A stretch of DNA of 64,000 bases from Phycicoccus flavus (GTDB lineage Bacteria; Actinomycetota; Actinomycetes; Actinomycetales; Dermatophilaceae): positions 1 to 64,000 of the forward strand of contig NZ_SAYU02000016.1 in the NCBI RefSeq assembly GCF_004025965.2. Reading direction: 5' to 3'. The translations under genes were made by a program, and so were the position numbers. Positions 1 through 8,430 of the stretch are shown here, piece after piece (the stretch's first letter is position 1; every line of letters begins with the position of its first letter). The notes beneath the pieces were generated by a model, which saw only the letters and a list, made by a program, of their open reading frames with translations, was not told where the DNA came from and searched no databases.

Positions 1-449
1 ACGCCCTCGTTGAAGATCGCCGTCCCGATGCCGGTGCCGAGGGTCGTGAGGATGACGAGCCCCTCGTGCCCGGCGGCGGCGCCGTAGTTGAGCTCGCCGA
101 CCCCGGCGGCGTCGGCGTCGTTGACGACGACGACGTCGTGCTGCAGCCGGTCCTCCAGCAGCTTCTCGATGTCGCAGCCGATCCACGACTTGTCGATGTT
201 CGCCGCGGTCTTCACGACCCCGTGCTGGACGACACCGGGGATCGTCACCCCGATGGGGGAGTCGCTGCGGACCTCGTCGAAGTGGTCGACGATCTGCGCG
301 ATGACGTCGCAGACGGCCTCGGGCGTCGAGACCGCGGGGGTCTCGATGCGCAGCCGCTTCTGCGCGAACGCGCCGGCGTCGAGGTCGACCGGCGCCCCCT
401 TGATGCCGCTGCCGCCGACGTCGATGCCCAACGGGTGTCCGGTGCTCAT
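1..449 (-). CDS. ppgK: Polyphosphate glucokinase, 3' end outside window
   Basis: ROK-family sugar kinase that phosphorylates glucose to glucose-6-phosphate in the cytoplasm, in actinobacteria using polyphosphate (and often ATP). About 149 N-terminal residues are visible. They begin [18 protein letters not shown], the phosphate-binding loop of the ROK/ASKHA fold, and later show VVNDADAAG (the catalytic Asp region) and [11 protein letters not shown] (the second phosphate loop). The DVGGSGIKG form of the loop is typical of PpgK. The ATG at 447-449 overlaps the TGA of map (ATGA), so the two are probably translationally coupled and share the map promoter. The C-terminal part lies off the window. 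Family assignment is firm; the polyP preference is inferred from family and lineage. Confidence 0.9.
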   Translation of the reverse strand, partial: MSTGHPLGIDVGGSGIKGAPVDLDAGAFAQKRLRIETPAVSTPEAVCDVIAQIVDHFDEVRSDSPIGVTIPGVVQHGVVKTAANIDKSWIGCDIEKLLEDRLQHDVVVVNDADAAGVGELNYGAAAGHEGLVILTTLGTGIGTAIFNEG

Positions 450-1318
450 GCTGCGTCTCCCAGGGTGAGGATCTCCGGCCCGTCCTCGGTGACGAGCAGG
501 GTGTGTTCGAACTGCGCGGACCGGCGCCGGTCCTTGGTGACGACGGTCCAGCCGTCGTCCCACATCTCCCAGTCCGGCGTGCCGAGGTTGAGCATCGGCT
601 CGACAGTGAAGGTCATGCCCGCCTGGATCACCGTGTCGTAGGACGGCGCGGCGTCGTAGTGGGGGATGATCAGCCCGCTGTGGAAGGCCGAGCCGATCCC
701 GTGGCCGGTGAAGTCCCGGACGACGCCGTAGCCGAAGCGCTTGGCGTAGGACTCGATGACCCGGCCGATGACGTTGACCTCGCGGCCGGGGCGGACCGCG
801 CGGATGCCGCGCATCATCGCCTCGTGGGTGCGCTCGACGAGCAGCCGCGACTCGTCGTCGACGTCGCCGCAGAAGTACGTCGCGTCGGTGTCGCCGTGGA
901 CGCCATCGACGTAGGCCGTGATGTCGATGTTGACGATGTCGCCGTCCTCGAGCCGGCGGTCGTCCGGGATGCCGTGGCAGACGACCTCGTTGACCGAGGT
1001 GCACAGCGACTTGGGGAAGCCGCGGTAGCCGAGCGTCGAGGGGTAGGCGTGGTGGTCCAGGAGGTACTCGTGCCCCACCCGGTCGATCTCGTCGGTCGTG
1101 ACGCCCGGCGCGATGGCCTCCGCGGCCGCGGCCATGGCGTTCGCCGCGATCCGGCCGGCCACCCGCATTTTCTCGACCGTCTCCGCGTCCTTGACCTCCG
1201 ACCCGGTGAAGCGGGCCGGGCCCGGCTTGTCGACGTACTCCGGTCGGGCGATCGAGGGAGGGACGGCGCGGCGGGGACCGACCGTTCCGGGGGCGACACT
1301 GGTGGAGGTCGAGCGCAT
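446..1318 (-). CDS. map: Methionine aminopeptidase, type I
   Basis: Removes the initiator methionine from nascent proteins. The 290-residue protein has an N-terminal extension of about 40 residues rich in Pro/Arg, then a pita-bread M24 domain. The expected active-site residues are visible: His in VCHGIPDD (about 115), the two Asp ligands in [19 protein letters not shown] (about 130-143), His in FTGHGIG (about 206), Glu in FTVEPML (about 239) and Glu in FEHTLLV (about 271). The extension matches the longer type-1 enzymes of actinobacteria. The start is supported by a TAGACT -10 box six bases upstream. It is first in an operon with ppgK. Confidence 0.95.
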   Translation of the reverse strand: MRSTSTSVAPGTVGPRRAVPPSIARPEYVDKPGPARFTGSEVKDAETVEKMRVAGRIAANAMAAAAEAIAPGVTTDEIDRVGHEYLLDHHAYPSTLGYRGFPKSLCTSVNEVVCHGIPDDRRLEDGDIVNIDITAYVDGVHGDTDATYFCGDVDDESRLLVERTHEAMMRGIRAVRPGREVNVIGRVIESYAKRFGYGVVRDFTGHGIGSAFHSGLIIPHYDAAPSYDTVIQAGMTFTVEPMLNLGTPDWEMWDDGWTVVTKDRRRSAQFEHTLLVTEDGPEILTLGDAA

Positions 1319-1324
1319 ACGGTG

Positions 1325-1330
1325 AGTCTA
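1325..1330 (-). promoter_or_regulatory. -10 element of map (leaderless)
   Basis: TAGACT on the minus strand, followed by 6 nt and then the ATG of map. Transcription would start at or next to the start codon, giving a leaderless mRNA. The same arrangement recurs in this window before hisD and hisC. Confidence 0.65.
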
Positions 1331-1361
1331 GGCAGTGCGCACCGACGAAGGAGAGCCCGAG

Positions 1362-1565
1362 ATGCCCTACTGGTTCAACGTCGACACCGGAGCGGTCGAG
1401 ACCGACGAGACCCGCAGCCAGGACGCGAACGTCCTCGGCCCCTACGAGACCGAGGAGGCGGCCGCCAACGCCCTCACGGCCGCCCGCGAGCGGACCGAGG
1501 CGTGGGACGCCGAGGACCGTGAGTGGGAGCAGCGCGGCAGCAAGCCCTCGTTCGGCGAGGACTGA
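1362..1565 (+). CDS. Small acidic protein of unknown function (67 aa)
   Basis: A 67-residue protein starting MPYWFNVDTG and ending FGED, rich in Glu/Asp, with an Ala/Glu helix in the middle (YETEEAAANALTAARERTEAWDAE is read as helical). It has no signal peptide or membrane segment. The start at 1362 is chosen because AAGGAG at 1348-1353 lies 8 nt upstream; an in-frame GTG at 1335 would precede that site and is unlikely. It is divergent from map. Similar small proteins beside map occur in related genomes, sometimes mislabelled as aminopeptidases, but nothing in the sequence indicates an enzyme. No function is proposed. Confidence 0.75.
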   Translation: MPYWFNVDTGAVETDETRSQDANVLGPYETEEAAANALTAARERTEAWDAEDREWEQRGSKPSFGED

Positions 1566-1578
1566 GCGAAGGGCTCAG
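1562..1578. terminator. Short hairpin across two convergent stop codons
   Basis: CTGAGC at 1562-1567 pairs with GCTCAG at 1573-1578 around a 5-nt loop. It contains the TGA of the small protein and the stop of the methyltransferase on the other strand. There is no T-run, so this would be a weak bidirectional terminator at best. Confidence 0.35.
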
Positions 1579-2249
1579 CCGTTGACCTGGCGGTGCACCG
1601 AGAGCGCGTAGGTGCTCTCGGGGGTGAAGCGCTCGCGGTCCCAGGAGGACCAGCGCCCGATGTAGGACAGCCCCGCCACGCGCGCCCAGCGGTCGTAGTG
1701 CCGCAGGTCGACGGGTGCGGCGCCCTCCGGCAGCGACTCCCCGAGGCCGAACCCGGCGACGAGGTACCCGCCCGGCGCGAGGTGCGCCGCGAGTCGTTCG
1801 AGCACCTGCGGCAGCGTGCCGTCGGCGAGGAACGGGACGACGTTGCCCGCGAGCAGCACGACGTGGAACTCCTGCTCGTGGCGCAGGTCGAGGGTGGCGA
1901 GGTCGGCGACGAGGAAGCGGGTGCTCCGGTCCTCCTGGGCCAGGGCCACGAGGTCGGGGTCGGCGTCCACCCCGATGGCGTAGTGGCCGAGGCGGGTGAG
2001 CTCGGAGGCGACCCGCCCGAAGCCGCAGCCGGCGTCGAGCACCCGGGAGGGCGGCGGCACGAGCTCGGTGACGAAGCGGGCCTCGCCGTGGAGGTCCTGG
2101 CCGGCGGCGGCGAGGTCGAGGAAGCGCTGCCGGTAGGCGCGGGCCGCCGCCGGGCCGCGCTGGAGGCCGGACCACCGGGTCGGGGGCCCCGGACGCACGG
2201 GGGGCGTGTTCGTCGGCCACATGCCGCTGCGCGGCGCGCTGTCGGTCAT
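1575..2249 (-). CDS. Class I SAM-dependent methyltransferase
   Basis: A 224-residue cytoplasmic protein with the Rossmann-type SAM-binding motif VLDAGCGFG at about 70-78, an acidic residue after the second strand (IGVDADPD) and the LLAGNVVPFL/APGGYLVAGF strands typical of class I methyltransferases. The substrate cannot be read from the sequence. It starts 10 nt after panB and has a GAGGG ribosome-binding site, so it is probably the second gene of a panB operon. The last part (VHRQVNG) is close to the stop shared with the convergent small gene. Confidence 0.8.
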   Translation of the reverse strand: MTDSAPRSGMWPTNTPPVRPGPPTRWSGLQRGPAAARAYRQRFLDLAAAGQDLHGEARFVTELVPPPSRVLDAGCGFGRVASELTRLGHYAIGVDADPDLVALAQEDRSTRFLVADLATLDLRHEQEFHVVLLAGNVVPFLADGTLPQVLERLAAHLAPGGYLVAGFGLGESLPEGAAPVDLRHYDRWARVAGLSYIGRWSSWDRERFTPESTYALSVHRQVNG

Positions 2250-2259
2250 CGGGTCACCC

Positions 2260-3153
2260 TCAGGAGTCGAAGGAGTGCTCGGCGGCGGGGAAGGTCCCGC
2301 CGGCGACGTCGGCGGCGTACTCCTGCGCCGCGTGCAGGAGCGCGCCGCGCAGGTCGGCGTACCGCTTGACGAAGCGCGGCATCCGTCCGCCGCGCAGCCC
2401 GGCCATGTCCTGCCAGACGAGGACCTGCGCGTCGCAGTCGGGCCCGGCGCCGATGCCGATGGTGGGGATGCGCAGCGCCTCGGTCACCTGGGCCGCCACC
2501 GGCGCGGGCACCATCTCCATGACGACCGCGAAGCAGCCGGCCGCCTCCAGGGCCAGGGCGTCGTCGAGGAGCTTCTCGGCGCCCGCGCCGCGGCCCTGCA
2601 CCTTGTAGCCGCCGAGGACGTGCTCGCTCTGCGGGGTGAAGCCGATGTGGCCCATGACGGGGATGCCGGCGCGCACGAGCAGCTCGACCTCCGGCACCAT
2701 CGCCGCCCCGCCCTCGAGCTTGACCGCGTGGGCCAGGCCCTCCTTCATGAACCGCGTCGCGGTCGCCAGGGCCTGCTGCGGGCTCGCCTGGTAGGACCCG
2801 AACGGCAGGTCGGCGACGACCATCGAGCGCCGGGCGGCGCTCGTCACCGCGCGCACGAGGGGGACCAGGTGGTCGACGGTGACCGGCACGGTCGTCTCGA
2901 AGCCGTAGACGTTGTTGCCGGCCGAGTCGCCCACGAGGAGCACGGGGACGCCGGCTTCGTCGAAGATCTCCGCCGTGTACATGTCGTAGGCGGTGAGCAT
3001 GGCCCACTTCTCGCCGCGCTCCTTCATCGCCGTGAGGTGCGGCACCCGCACCCGCCGCTGGGGCGCGGCCTGGACGCCGGTGCCGTAGGGCGCGGTGGTC
3101 TCGGCCGCGGGCGGTTCCGCCGTGGGGGAGGAGGACGTCGTCGGCTCGCTCAT
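2260..3153 (-). CDS. panB: Ketopantoate hydroxymethyltransferase
   Basis: Transfers a hydroxymethyl group from methylene-THF to 2-ketoisovalerate, giving ketopantoate, the first step to pantothenate and CoA. The 297 residues include about 35 extra low-complexity N-terminal residues, then the TIM-barrel core [17 protein letters not shown], the Mg-binding VGDSAGN (74-80), KLEGG (145-149), GHIGFTPQ and the catalytic Glu in VVMEMVPAP (about 213). A TACGAT -10 box lies 6 nt before the ATG. The other pan genes are not in the window. Confidence 0.95.
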   Translation of the reverse strand: MSEPTTSSSPTAEPPAAETTAPYGTGVQAAPQRRVRVPHLTAMKERGEKWAMLTAYDMYTAEIFDEAGVPVLLVGDSAGNNVYGFETTVPVTVDHLVPLVRAVTSAARRSMVVADLPFGSYQASPQQALATATRFMKEGLAHAVKLEGGAAMVPEVELLVRAGIPVMGHIGFTPQSEHVLGGYKVQGRGAGAEKLLDDALALEAAGCFAVVMEMVPAPVAAQVTEALRIPTIGIGAGPDCDAQVLVWQDMAGLRGGRMPRFVKRYADLRGALLHAAQEYAADVAGGTFPAAEHSFDS

Positions 3154-3159
3154 GGCTCG

Positions 3160-3165
3160 ATCGTA
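3160..3165 (-). promoter_or_regulatory. -10 element of panB (leaderless)
   Basis: TACGAT on the minus strand, then CGAGCC and the ATG of panB. The spacing fits a leaderless transcript. Confidence 0.6.
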
Positions 3166-3180
3166 GGCCCGGAGACGGGG

Positions 3181-3238
3181 GAGCCCCGGCGGTCACGAGG
3201 ACCGCCGGGGCTCCGGCTCCCGGCGCGGGGCCGGGAGC
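3181..3238 (-). terminator. Double hairpin terminator after the M6 protease
   Basis: A perfect 14-bp inverted repeat (3181-3194 with 3200-3213, loop ACGAG) and, nearer the gene, a second stem (3216-3223 with 3231-3238). They lie just downstream of the protease stop on the minus strand and would insulate panB from it. There is no clear T-run. Confidence 0.75.
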
Positions 3239-3242
3239 GTGC

Positions 3243-5642
3243 TCACTTCTTCGGCGCCACCGTGATGTTGAGGTGGGAGCCGGACGAGCCGCCGTTGACC
3301 GTGACCGTGGTCCCGGTCTTCGGCACGTCGACACCGGTCCAGCCCGGCTGGTAGCGGCCCACGTGGTCGCCGGTGCAGGCGTCCGCGTCGCAGTCGTACC
3401 ACCAGGTCTTGGTGTCGTCGAAGGTGCGGACGGCCGGCTGCGACGGGATGCTCGCGGGCTGGCTGTCCTTGTGGATGGTGATCGCGTCCGTGCGCTCGGT
3501 CCCGAAGGTCGAGTCGTACGACAGGAGGCGCTGACGCATCAGCTGCCCGTCCGCGTAGTGGTGGAACGTCGGGTGCGCGTCGACCGGCAGCAGCAGGCCC
3601 TCACCCGGGTGGTCGCCCACGTTGTTGTCGGTGAACTCGTCGTTCCAGTACCAGACGAGCAGGCCGTTCTGGTACGGGTAGGTCTCGACCCAGTCGGGCC
3701 GCGAGTCCGCGAAGCCGAAGTTGTACGCCGTGCGCAGCGAGGCGTCGTAGCCGTCGTACTGGCGGTTCTCCAGGACGTAGGCGTTGAAGAACTTCTGGAC
3801 CTCGGTCCCGGTGGTCTCGCTGAACCCGTCGAACGTCCAGCCGTCGTCCAGCGCGGTGCCGCCGACGGTGATGGCGTCGACCTGGAAGCCGGACTCCGCG
3901 ACGGCGCCGTCGGTCTGGTAGCGGAAGCGGATCGACGTCGTGCCCGCGGGCAGCGTCGCCGTCAGCTCGGTCCACTCGGGCTGCGAGCCGGTGATGCCGG
4001 CGCCGCTGTTGTTGAACCCGCTCTGGTTGTGGCCGGAGTGCGTGGCGCTGTCGGACAGGTTGGTCATGACCGGCGAGAAGTTCGTGCCGTCGGAGGACGC
4101 CTCGAGGAACGCGTAGTCCCACTCGGCCTCGATCTCGTAGCGGACCTGGGCCGACAGCGCCGTCCCGGTGATCCCGCCGTGGGTCATCGTCGTGTTGAGG
4201 TCGTTGCCCGACCCGCTGTAGAAGAACGTCTCGCCCTCGTACGGGGTCCCGATCTCCTGCGGGACCTCCTTGTCGGGCAGGACGACGAAGACCGCCTGCG
4301 GGGACTTCGTGGCCGGCACGTTCGGGCCGAGCTTGTGCGTCGACTTCTGGCCGGCGTAGGCGGTCTCGTAGAACGGGCCCTTGTCACCCTGCGGGCTCAG
4401 CCAGCCCAGCTGGAGCAGCTCCCAGGCGGACAGGTCCGTGGGCGCGTCGCCGATGCCGTCGTCCCCGCCGTCGCCGATGTTGGCGCCGGAGGACATGAGG
4501 GTCCAGAAGGCCGTGGAGTTCTCGGCGCCGCCGGTGTTCCCGGAGGTGTCGTAGAGGTCCGGCAGGCCGAGGTCGTGGCCGTACTCGTGGGCGAAGACGC
4601 CGAGGCCGCCGTTCTCGGGCTGGACGGTGTAGTCGCCGAGCCAGATGCCCGTGGGGTTGTTCGGGATCTTGCTGCTGGAGACGATGCCGCTGTTGGCGCC
4701 GATGTTGACCCCGGAGCCGAGCGGGCCGCCACCCTGGAGGTTCGCGTACCAGCGGTGGCTCCAGATGGCGTCGCTGCCCTGGTTCGGGTCGCCCGCGGCC
4801 TGGTCGCCACCGGCGTGCACGACCTGCATGTGGTCGATGACGCCGTCCGGCTCGTTGAAGTCGCCGTCACCGTCGATGTCGTAGCGGTCCCAGACGTCGA
4901 ACTGCGACAGGTAGTCCTGGATCTCGGCCATCGTCATGCCGGCGTCGAGGCGCTGCTTCACCCAGACGGCCATGGCGTCGCGAGTGAGGGCCTTGGACGT
5001 GGCGCAGACGATGCCGCCGCAGTAGTCACGGCCGTAGAGCGCCTCGTTGAAGGGCACCTTGACCCAGCCGTGCACGGCGCCGCGGACCGAGTAGCGGTTC
5101 GAGGACTGCGTCTCGTAGTACTCCGCCATCCGGTTGAAGTACATGTCCTCGTAGTGGGCCTTGTCGTAGTCGGCCTGCCAGAGGGTGGAGTTGTCGACGC
5201 TGCGGTCCGGCTCGGGGATCTCGTTGTGCAGCGGGCCGGTGACGTCGGTGGTGCTGCCGTCCGGCGGGGGACCCTGGAAGATCGCGTTCGGGTACTGCTC
5301 GTCCCCGAACTCGACGATGATGACGAAGACCGGGTCGGTGCCCTCGCGCTCGAGCTCGACGTACTGGCCCTTGCCGACCTTGGCCGTCTTGCCCTGGTAG
5401 CCCTTCTTGCCCTCGACCCGCTTCTGCAGCGCGGCCTCCTTGAGGGCGGCCTGCTTGCGGGCCATCGGGAGCGGGTGCTCGGGGACGTGCCCCGTGTCCT
5501 TCTCGGCGCCCTGCTCGGCGAGCCCGGTCTGCACGGGTGCGGCGGCCTGCGCCGGCCCGGTGCTCACGAGCCCGGCGACGAGCAGGCCGCTCGCCGCCGC
5601 GGCGACCGCACGGCCGCCGACGGTGCTCAGGTGTCTCTTCAC
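3243..5642 (-). CDS. Secreted M6 metalloprotease (immune inhibitor A family)
   Basis: A 799-residue exported zinc protease. The N-terminus (VKRHLSTVGG, then an Ala-rich hydrophobic stretch ending in AQAAA) is a Sec signal peptide with a likely cut near residue 34. A propeptide-like region of about 100 residues follows. The Ca-binding-like loop DIDGDGDFNEPDG is near residue 253, and the zinc motif HEYGHDLGLPDLYDTSG is at about 351. The second half contains a MAM/jelly-roll-like segment and the WVETYPYQNGLLVWYW region typical of M6 proteases. There is no LPxTG or membrane anchor, so release to the medium is expected. Start: GTG with AGGGGA upstream. It is a divergent paralogue of the next gene. 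The cleavage target is unknown. Confidence 0.92.
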   Translation of the reverse strand: MKRHLSTVGGRAVAAAASGLLVAGLVSTGPAQAAAPVQTGLAEQGAEKDTGHVPEHPLPMARKQAALKEAALQKRVEGKKGYQGKTAKVGKGQYVELEREGTDPVFVIIVEFGDEQYPNAIFQGPPPDGSTTDVTGPLHNEIPEPDRSVDNSTLWQADYDKAHYEDMYFNRMAEYYETQSSNRYSVRGAVHGWVKVPFNEALYGRDYCGGIVCATSKALTRDAMAVWVKQRLDAGMTMAEIQDYLSQFDVWDRYDIDGDGDFNEPDGVIDHMQVVHAGGDQAAGDPNQGSDAIWSHRWYANLQGGGPLGSGVNIGANSGIVSSSKIPNNPTGIWLGDYTVQPENGGLGVFAHEYGHDLGLPDLYDTSGNTGGAENSTAFWTLMSSGANIGDGGDDGIGDAPTDLSAWELLQLGWLSPQGDKGPFYETAYAGQKSTHKLGPNVPATKSPQAVFVVLPDKEVPQEIGTPYEGETFFYSGSGNDLNTTMTHGGITGTALSAQVRYEIEAEWDYAFLEASSDGTNFSPVMTNLSDSATHSGHNQSGFNNSGAGITGSQPEWTELTATLPAGTTSIRFRYQTDGAVAESGFQVDAITVGGTALDDGWTFDGFSETTGTEVQKFFNAYVLENRQYDGYDASLRTAYNFGFADSRPDWVETYPYQNGLLVWYWNDEFTDNNVGDHPGEGLLLPVDAHPTFHHYADGQLMRQRLLSYDSTFGTERTDAITIHKDSQPASIPSQPAVRTFDDTKTWWYDCDADACTGDHVGRYQPGWTGVDVPKTGTTVTVNGGSSGSHLNITVAPKK

Positions 5643-5990
5643 GAATTGATCCCCTGTCCGGATCGCGGGTGACGGACCTCGGGGCAGGTGTGAGCCACGA
5701 GGTTGAGGGAATCCTCAGGTCGCGGACGGGGTGTTGACCAGAGCGGATGGCAGGGCGTTACCGATTCGTGACCTTCCCCGTCGCAGGTCCGGACGCCGGA
5801 GTCGCCGCTGTTCAGAGCGCATGGTTGAGCCGGATTCGAACGTTCGTCTAACCCGCGGATCCGGTCGACCCGACCTGCGCTTGACGAAAAACTGACGAAC
5901 AGTTGGGTGTTCGACCGCCGATCCTGTGGTTTCGTCCACGGTGCTCGCCGCACTGACAGAGCGGGAGCAAACCCCCATGGAGGAGATCTC
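5643..5990. promoter_or_regulatory. Divergent promoter region between two M6 proteases
   Basis: A 348-bp gene-free stretch less GC-rich than its surroundings. It holds a perfect palindrome CGAACGTTCG (5837-5846) and an interrupted one, CGAACA-N6-TGTTCG (5896-5913), built from the same half-site. TTGACG at 5881-5886 could be a -35 element for the rightward gene, but no good -10 was found. GGAGGAG at 5979-5985 is the ribosome-binding site of the rightward gene and AGGGGA near 5650 that of the leftward one. Shared control of the pair is inferred. Confidence 0.5.
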
Positions 5991-8333
5991 GTGAAGAGAC
6001 GACACGTCAGCGCTGTGTCAGGGGTGGCCGTCGCGGCCCTCGCCCTGACGCTGGCGCCGTACACCGCGCAGGCGGCATCCCAGGCTCCGGTGATCCCGGA
6101 GAAGGGTGCGCCCACGCAGCACGACAACCTGCCGAACCCCCTCGGCGACCGTCAGGCGGAGCTGCGCCAGGAGGCCGTCAAGCAGCTCGTCACGGGCAAG
6201 GCCCGGACCAAGACGATCAAGGGCAACCGGGTCATCGAGCTCAAGAGCGAGAAGGCCAACGGCAAGTCGAAGTACGTCAACTACCCGTCGGAGCGCGAGG
6301 AGGACATCTTCACGATCCTCACCGACTTCGGCGACAAGACGCTGGCCGGCCAGAACCAGGCCCCCGGACCGGTGCACAACCAGATCCCGGAGCCGGACCG
6401 CAACTGGGACGGCAGCGCGACCGACGACAACTCGACGTACTGGATCCCGGACTTCGACCGGGAGCACTACCAGGACATGATGTTCGGCGAGGGGGAGTCC
6501 TTCAAGGACTTCTACCAGAAGCAGTCCAACGGCCGGTTCACCGCCAAGGGCGACGTCTCCGACTGGGTCAAGGTGCCCTACAACGAGGCGCGCTACGGCT
6601 CGAACTCGGTGCCGCAGTCCAACGGCTACTGGAACTACATCAAGGACACGGCGACCGCCTGGTACAACGACCAGAAGGCCCAGGGCAAGACCGACGCCGA
6701 GATCAAGGACTACCTCTCGCAGTTCGACAAGGTCGACCGCTACGACTACGACGGCGACGGCGACTTCAACGAGCCCGACGGCTACATCGACCACTTCCAG
6801 GCCATCCACGCCGGTGAGGGCGAGGAGGCCGGTGGCGGCCAGCAGGGCACGGACGCCATCTGGAGCCACCGCTGGTACGCCTACTCCAACAACGTGGGCC
6901 GCCAGGGTCCGGAGATGAACAAGCTCGGCGGCGTGCCGCTCGGCGACTCCGGCATGTGGATCGGCGACTACACGACCGAGCCCGAGAACGGTGGCCTCGG
7001 CGTGTTCGCGCACGAGTTCGGCCACGACCTCGGCCTGCCGGACCTCTACGACACCGCGGGTGGCGACAACGGCACCGGCTTCTGGACCCTCATGTCCGGT
7101 GGCTCGTGGATGAACCACGGCAAGGACGCCATCGGCACCACGCCCGGCTACATGGGTGCGTGGGAGAAGCTGCAGCTCGGCTGGCTCGACTACGAGACCG
7201 TCGAGTACGGCGACGACACCACGCTCACGCTCGGCCCGGCCGACCGCTCGGTCAAGGTCAAGGGCCCCCAGGGCAAGGGCGACTCGCCGGCGGTCCTCCC
7301 GCAGGCCGTCGTGGTCAACCTGCCCGAGCGCACGCTGACGACGAAGCGCAACACCCCGCGCTCCGGGTCGGCCGAGTGGTGGAGCGGTTACGGCGACGAC
7401 ATCAACGCGACGCTGAGCCGGGACATCGACCTCACGGGCGCCACGAGCGCCTCGGTCGAGGCCTACCTCGACGGTGACCTCGAGCTCGACTACGACTTCC
7501 TCTACGGCGAGGTGTCCACCAACGGTGGCTCCACGTGGGAGCAGGTCAACGAGCCCATCGACGGCTCCATCGACGGCGGCGACAGCAACGTCGCGTGGAC
7601 GAAGATCGCCTTCGACCTGTCCGACTACGCCGGCCAGGACATCACCTTCCGCTTCCGCTTCAGCAGCGACGGCGGCGTGAGCAGCGAGGCCTTCCTCGAC
7701 GACATCACGACGACCGTCGACGGCGAGAGCACGACCGACGACGTCGAGAGCGGCGCCGGCGCCTGGACCCCCGCGGGTGGCTTCAGCATCACCTCGGGCA
7801 CCATCACCAAGACCGTGCAGGACTTCTACATGGTCGAGAACCGCGTCTACAGCGGCTACGACGAGACGCTCGCGCAGGGGCCGTACAACTTCGGCTTCGC
7901 GAACACCCGGCCCGACTGGGTCGAGCGCTTCCCGTACCAGAACGGCATGCTCGTCTGGTTCTCCAACGGTGAGTACACGGACAACAACACCAGCACCCAC
8001 CCGGGCGCCGGTCTGATCCTGCCCGTGGACGCCCGCCCGAAGCCGGTGACGTTCCCGAACGGGGCGCTGCTCGGCAACCGGCGGCAGCCGTTCGACGCGA
8101 CCTTCGGTCGTGAGAAGACCGACGAGGTCACGTTCCACCGCAACGGCGTCCCGACGACGGTGCCCTCCTCCAAGGGCATCCCGACGTTCGACGACACCAA
8201 CCCCAACGCCTACTGGACCGCGGACAACCCGTGGGCCTCCACCAAGGTCGCCGGCAGCGGCACCAGCATCACGGTGGACAAGGCGATGAAGAACGGTGAC
8301 GAGCTCGGCATCTCGGTGAACTTCTCCGACTGA
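5991..8333 (+). CDS. Secreted M6 metalloprotease (immune inhibitor A family), second copy
   Basis: A 780-residue exported zinc protease, paralogue of the divergent gene at 3243. The GTG at 5991 is chosen because GGAGGAG precedes it and it opens a Sec signal peptide (VKRRHVSAVSG..., cut near AQA/ASQ); an in-frame ATG at 5907 would bury that signal. The order matches its neighbour: a propeptide with KANGKSKYV, a DYDGDGDFNEPDG calcium-type loop (about 255), HEFGHDLGLPDLYDTAG (about 341), a MAM-like beta domain and WVERFPYQNGMLVWF. Unlike its neighbour it has few cysteines. No wall anchor is present. Both copies appear intact. Confidence 0.93.
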   Translation: MKRRHVSAVSGVAVAALALTLAPYTAQAASQAPVIPEKGAPTQHDNLPNPLGDRQAELRQEAVKQLVTGKARTKTIKGNRVIELKSEKANGKSKYVNYPSEREEDIFTILTDFGDKTLAGQNQAPGPVHNQIPEPDRNWDGSATDDNSTYWIPDFDREHYQDMMFGEGESFKDFYQKQSNGRFTAKGDVSDWVKVPYNEARYGSNSVPQSNGYWNYIKDTATAWYNDQKAQGKTDAEIKDYLSQFDKVDRYDYDGDGDFNEPDGYIDHFQAIHAGEGEEAGGGQQGTDAIWSHRWYAYSNNVGRQGPEMNKLGGVPLGDSGMWIGDYTTEPENGGLGVFAHEFGHDLGLPDLYDTAGGDNGTGFWTLMSGGSWMNHGKDAIGTTPGYMGAWEKLQLGWLDYETVEYGDDTTLTLGPADRSVKVKGPQGKGDSPAVLPQAVVVNLPERTLTTKRNTPRSGSAEWWSGYGDDINATLSRDIDLTGATSASVEAYLDGDLELDYDFLYGEVSTNGGSTWEQVNEPIDGSIDGGDSNVAWTKIAFDLSDYAGQDITFRFRFSSDGGVSSEAFLDDITTTVDGESTTDDVESGAGAWTPAGGFSITSGTITKTVQDFYMVENRVYSGYDETLAQGPYNFGFANTRPDWVERFPYQNGMLVWFSNGEYTDNNTSTHPGAGLILPVDARPKPVTFPNGALLGNRRQPFDATFGREKTDEVTFHRNGVPTTVPSSKGIPTFDDTNPNAYWTADNPWASTKVAGSGTSITVDKAMKNGDELGISVNFSD

Positions 8334-8353
8334 CGACCACGTCGCACCACGCG

Positions 8354-8381
8354 GGGCCCGGGCGCGAGAGCGCCCGGGCCC
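8354..8381 (+). terminator. Rho-independent-type terminator after the M6 protease
   Basis: Perfect 12-bp stem GGGCCCGGGCGC / GCGCCCGGGCCC with a GAGA loop, 20 nt after the stop codon and followed by TTCG. Confidence 0.8.
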
Positions 8382-8418
8382 TTCGCGTGCCCCGCTCACG
8401 GGGGCGCGCCGCATGCGG

Positions 8419-8424
8419 CAGGAT
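8419..8424 (+). promoter_or_regulatory. Possible -10 element of glnA2 (leaderless)
   Basis: CAGGAT, then six bases and the ATG at 8431. It fits the spacing seen at other leaderless starts here but departs from TANNNT at the first base. Confidence 0.4.
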
Positions 8425-8430
8425 CGGACC

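Noticed and set aside
5896-5913. LexA/SOS box in the protease promoter region
   Set aside because: The actinobacterial SOS box has GAAC and GTTC separated by 4 nt; here the gap is 8, and the second palindrome has none.
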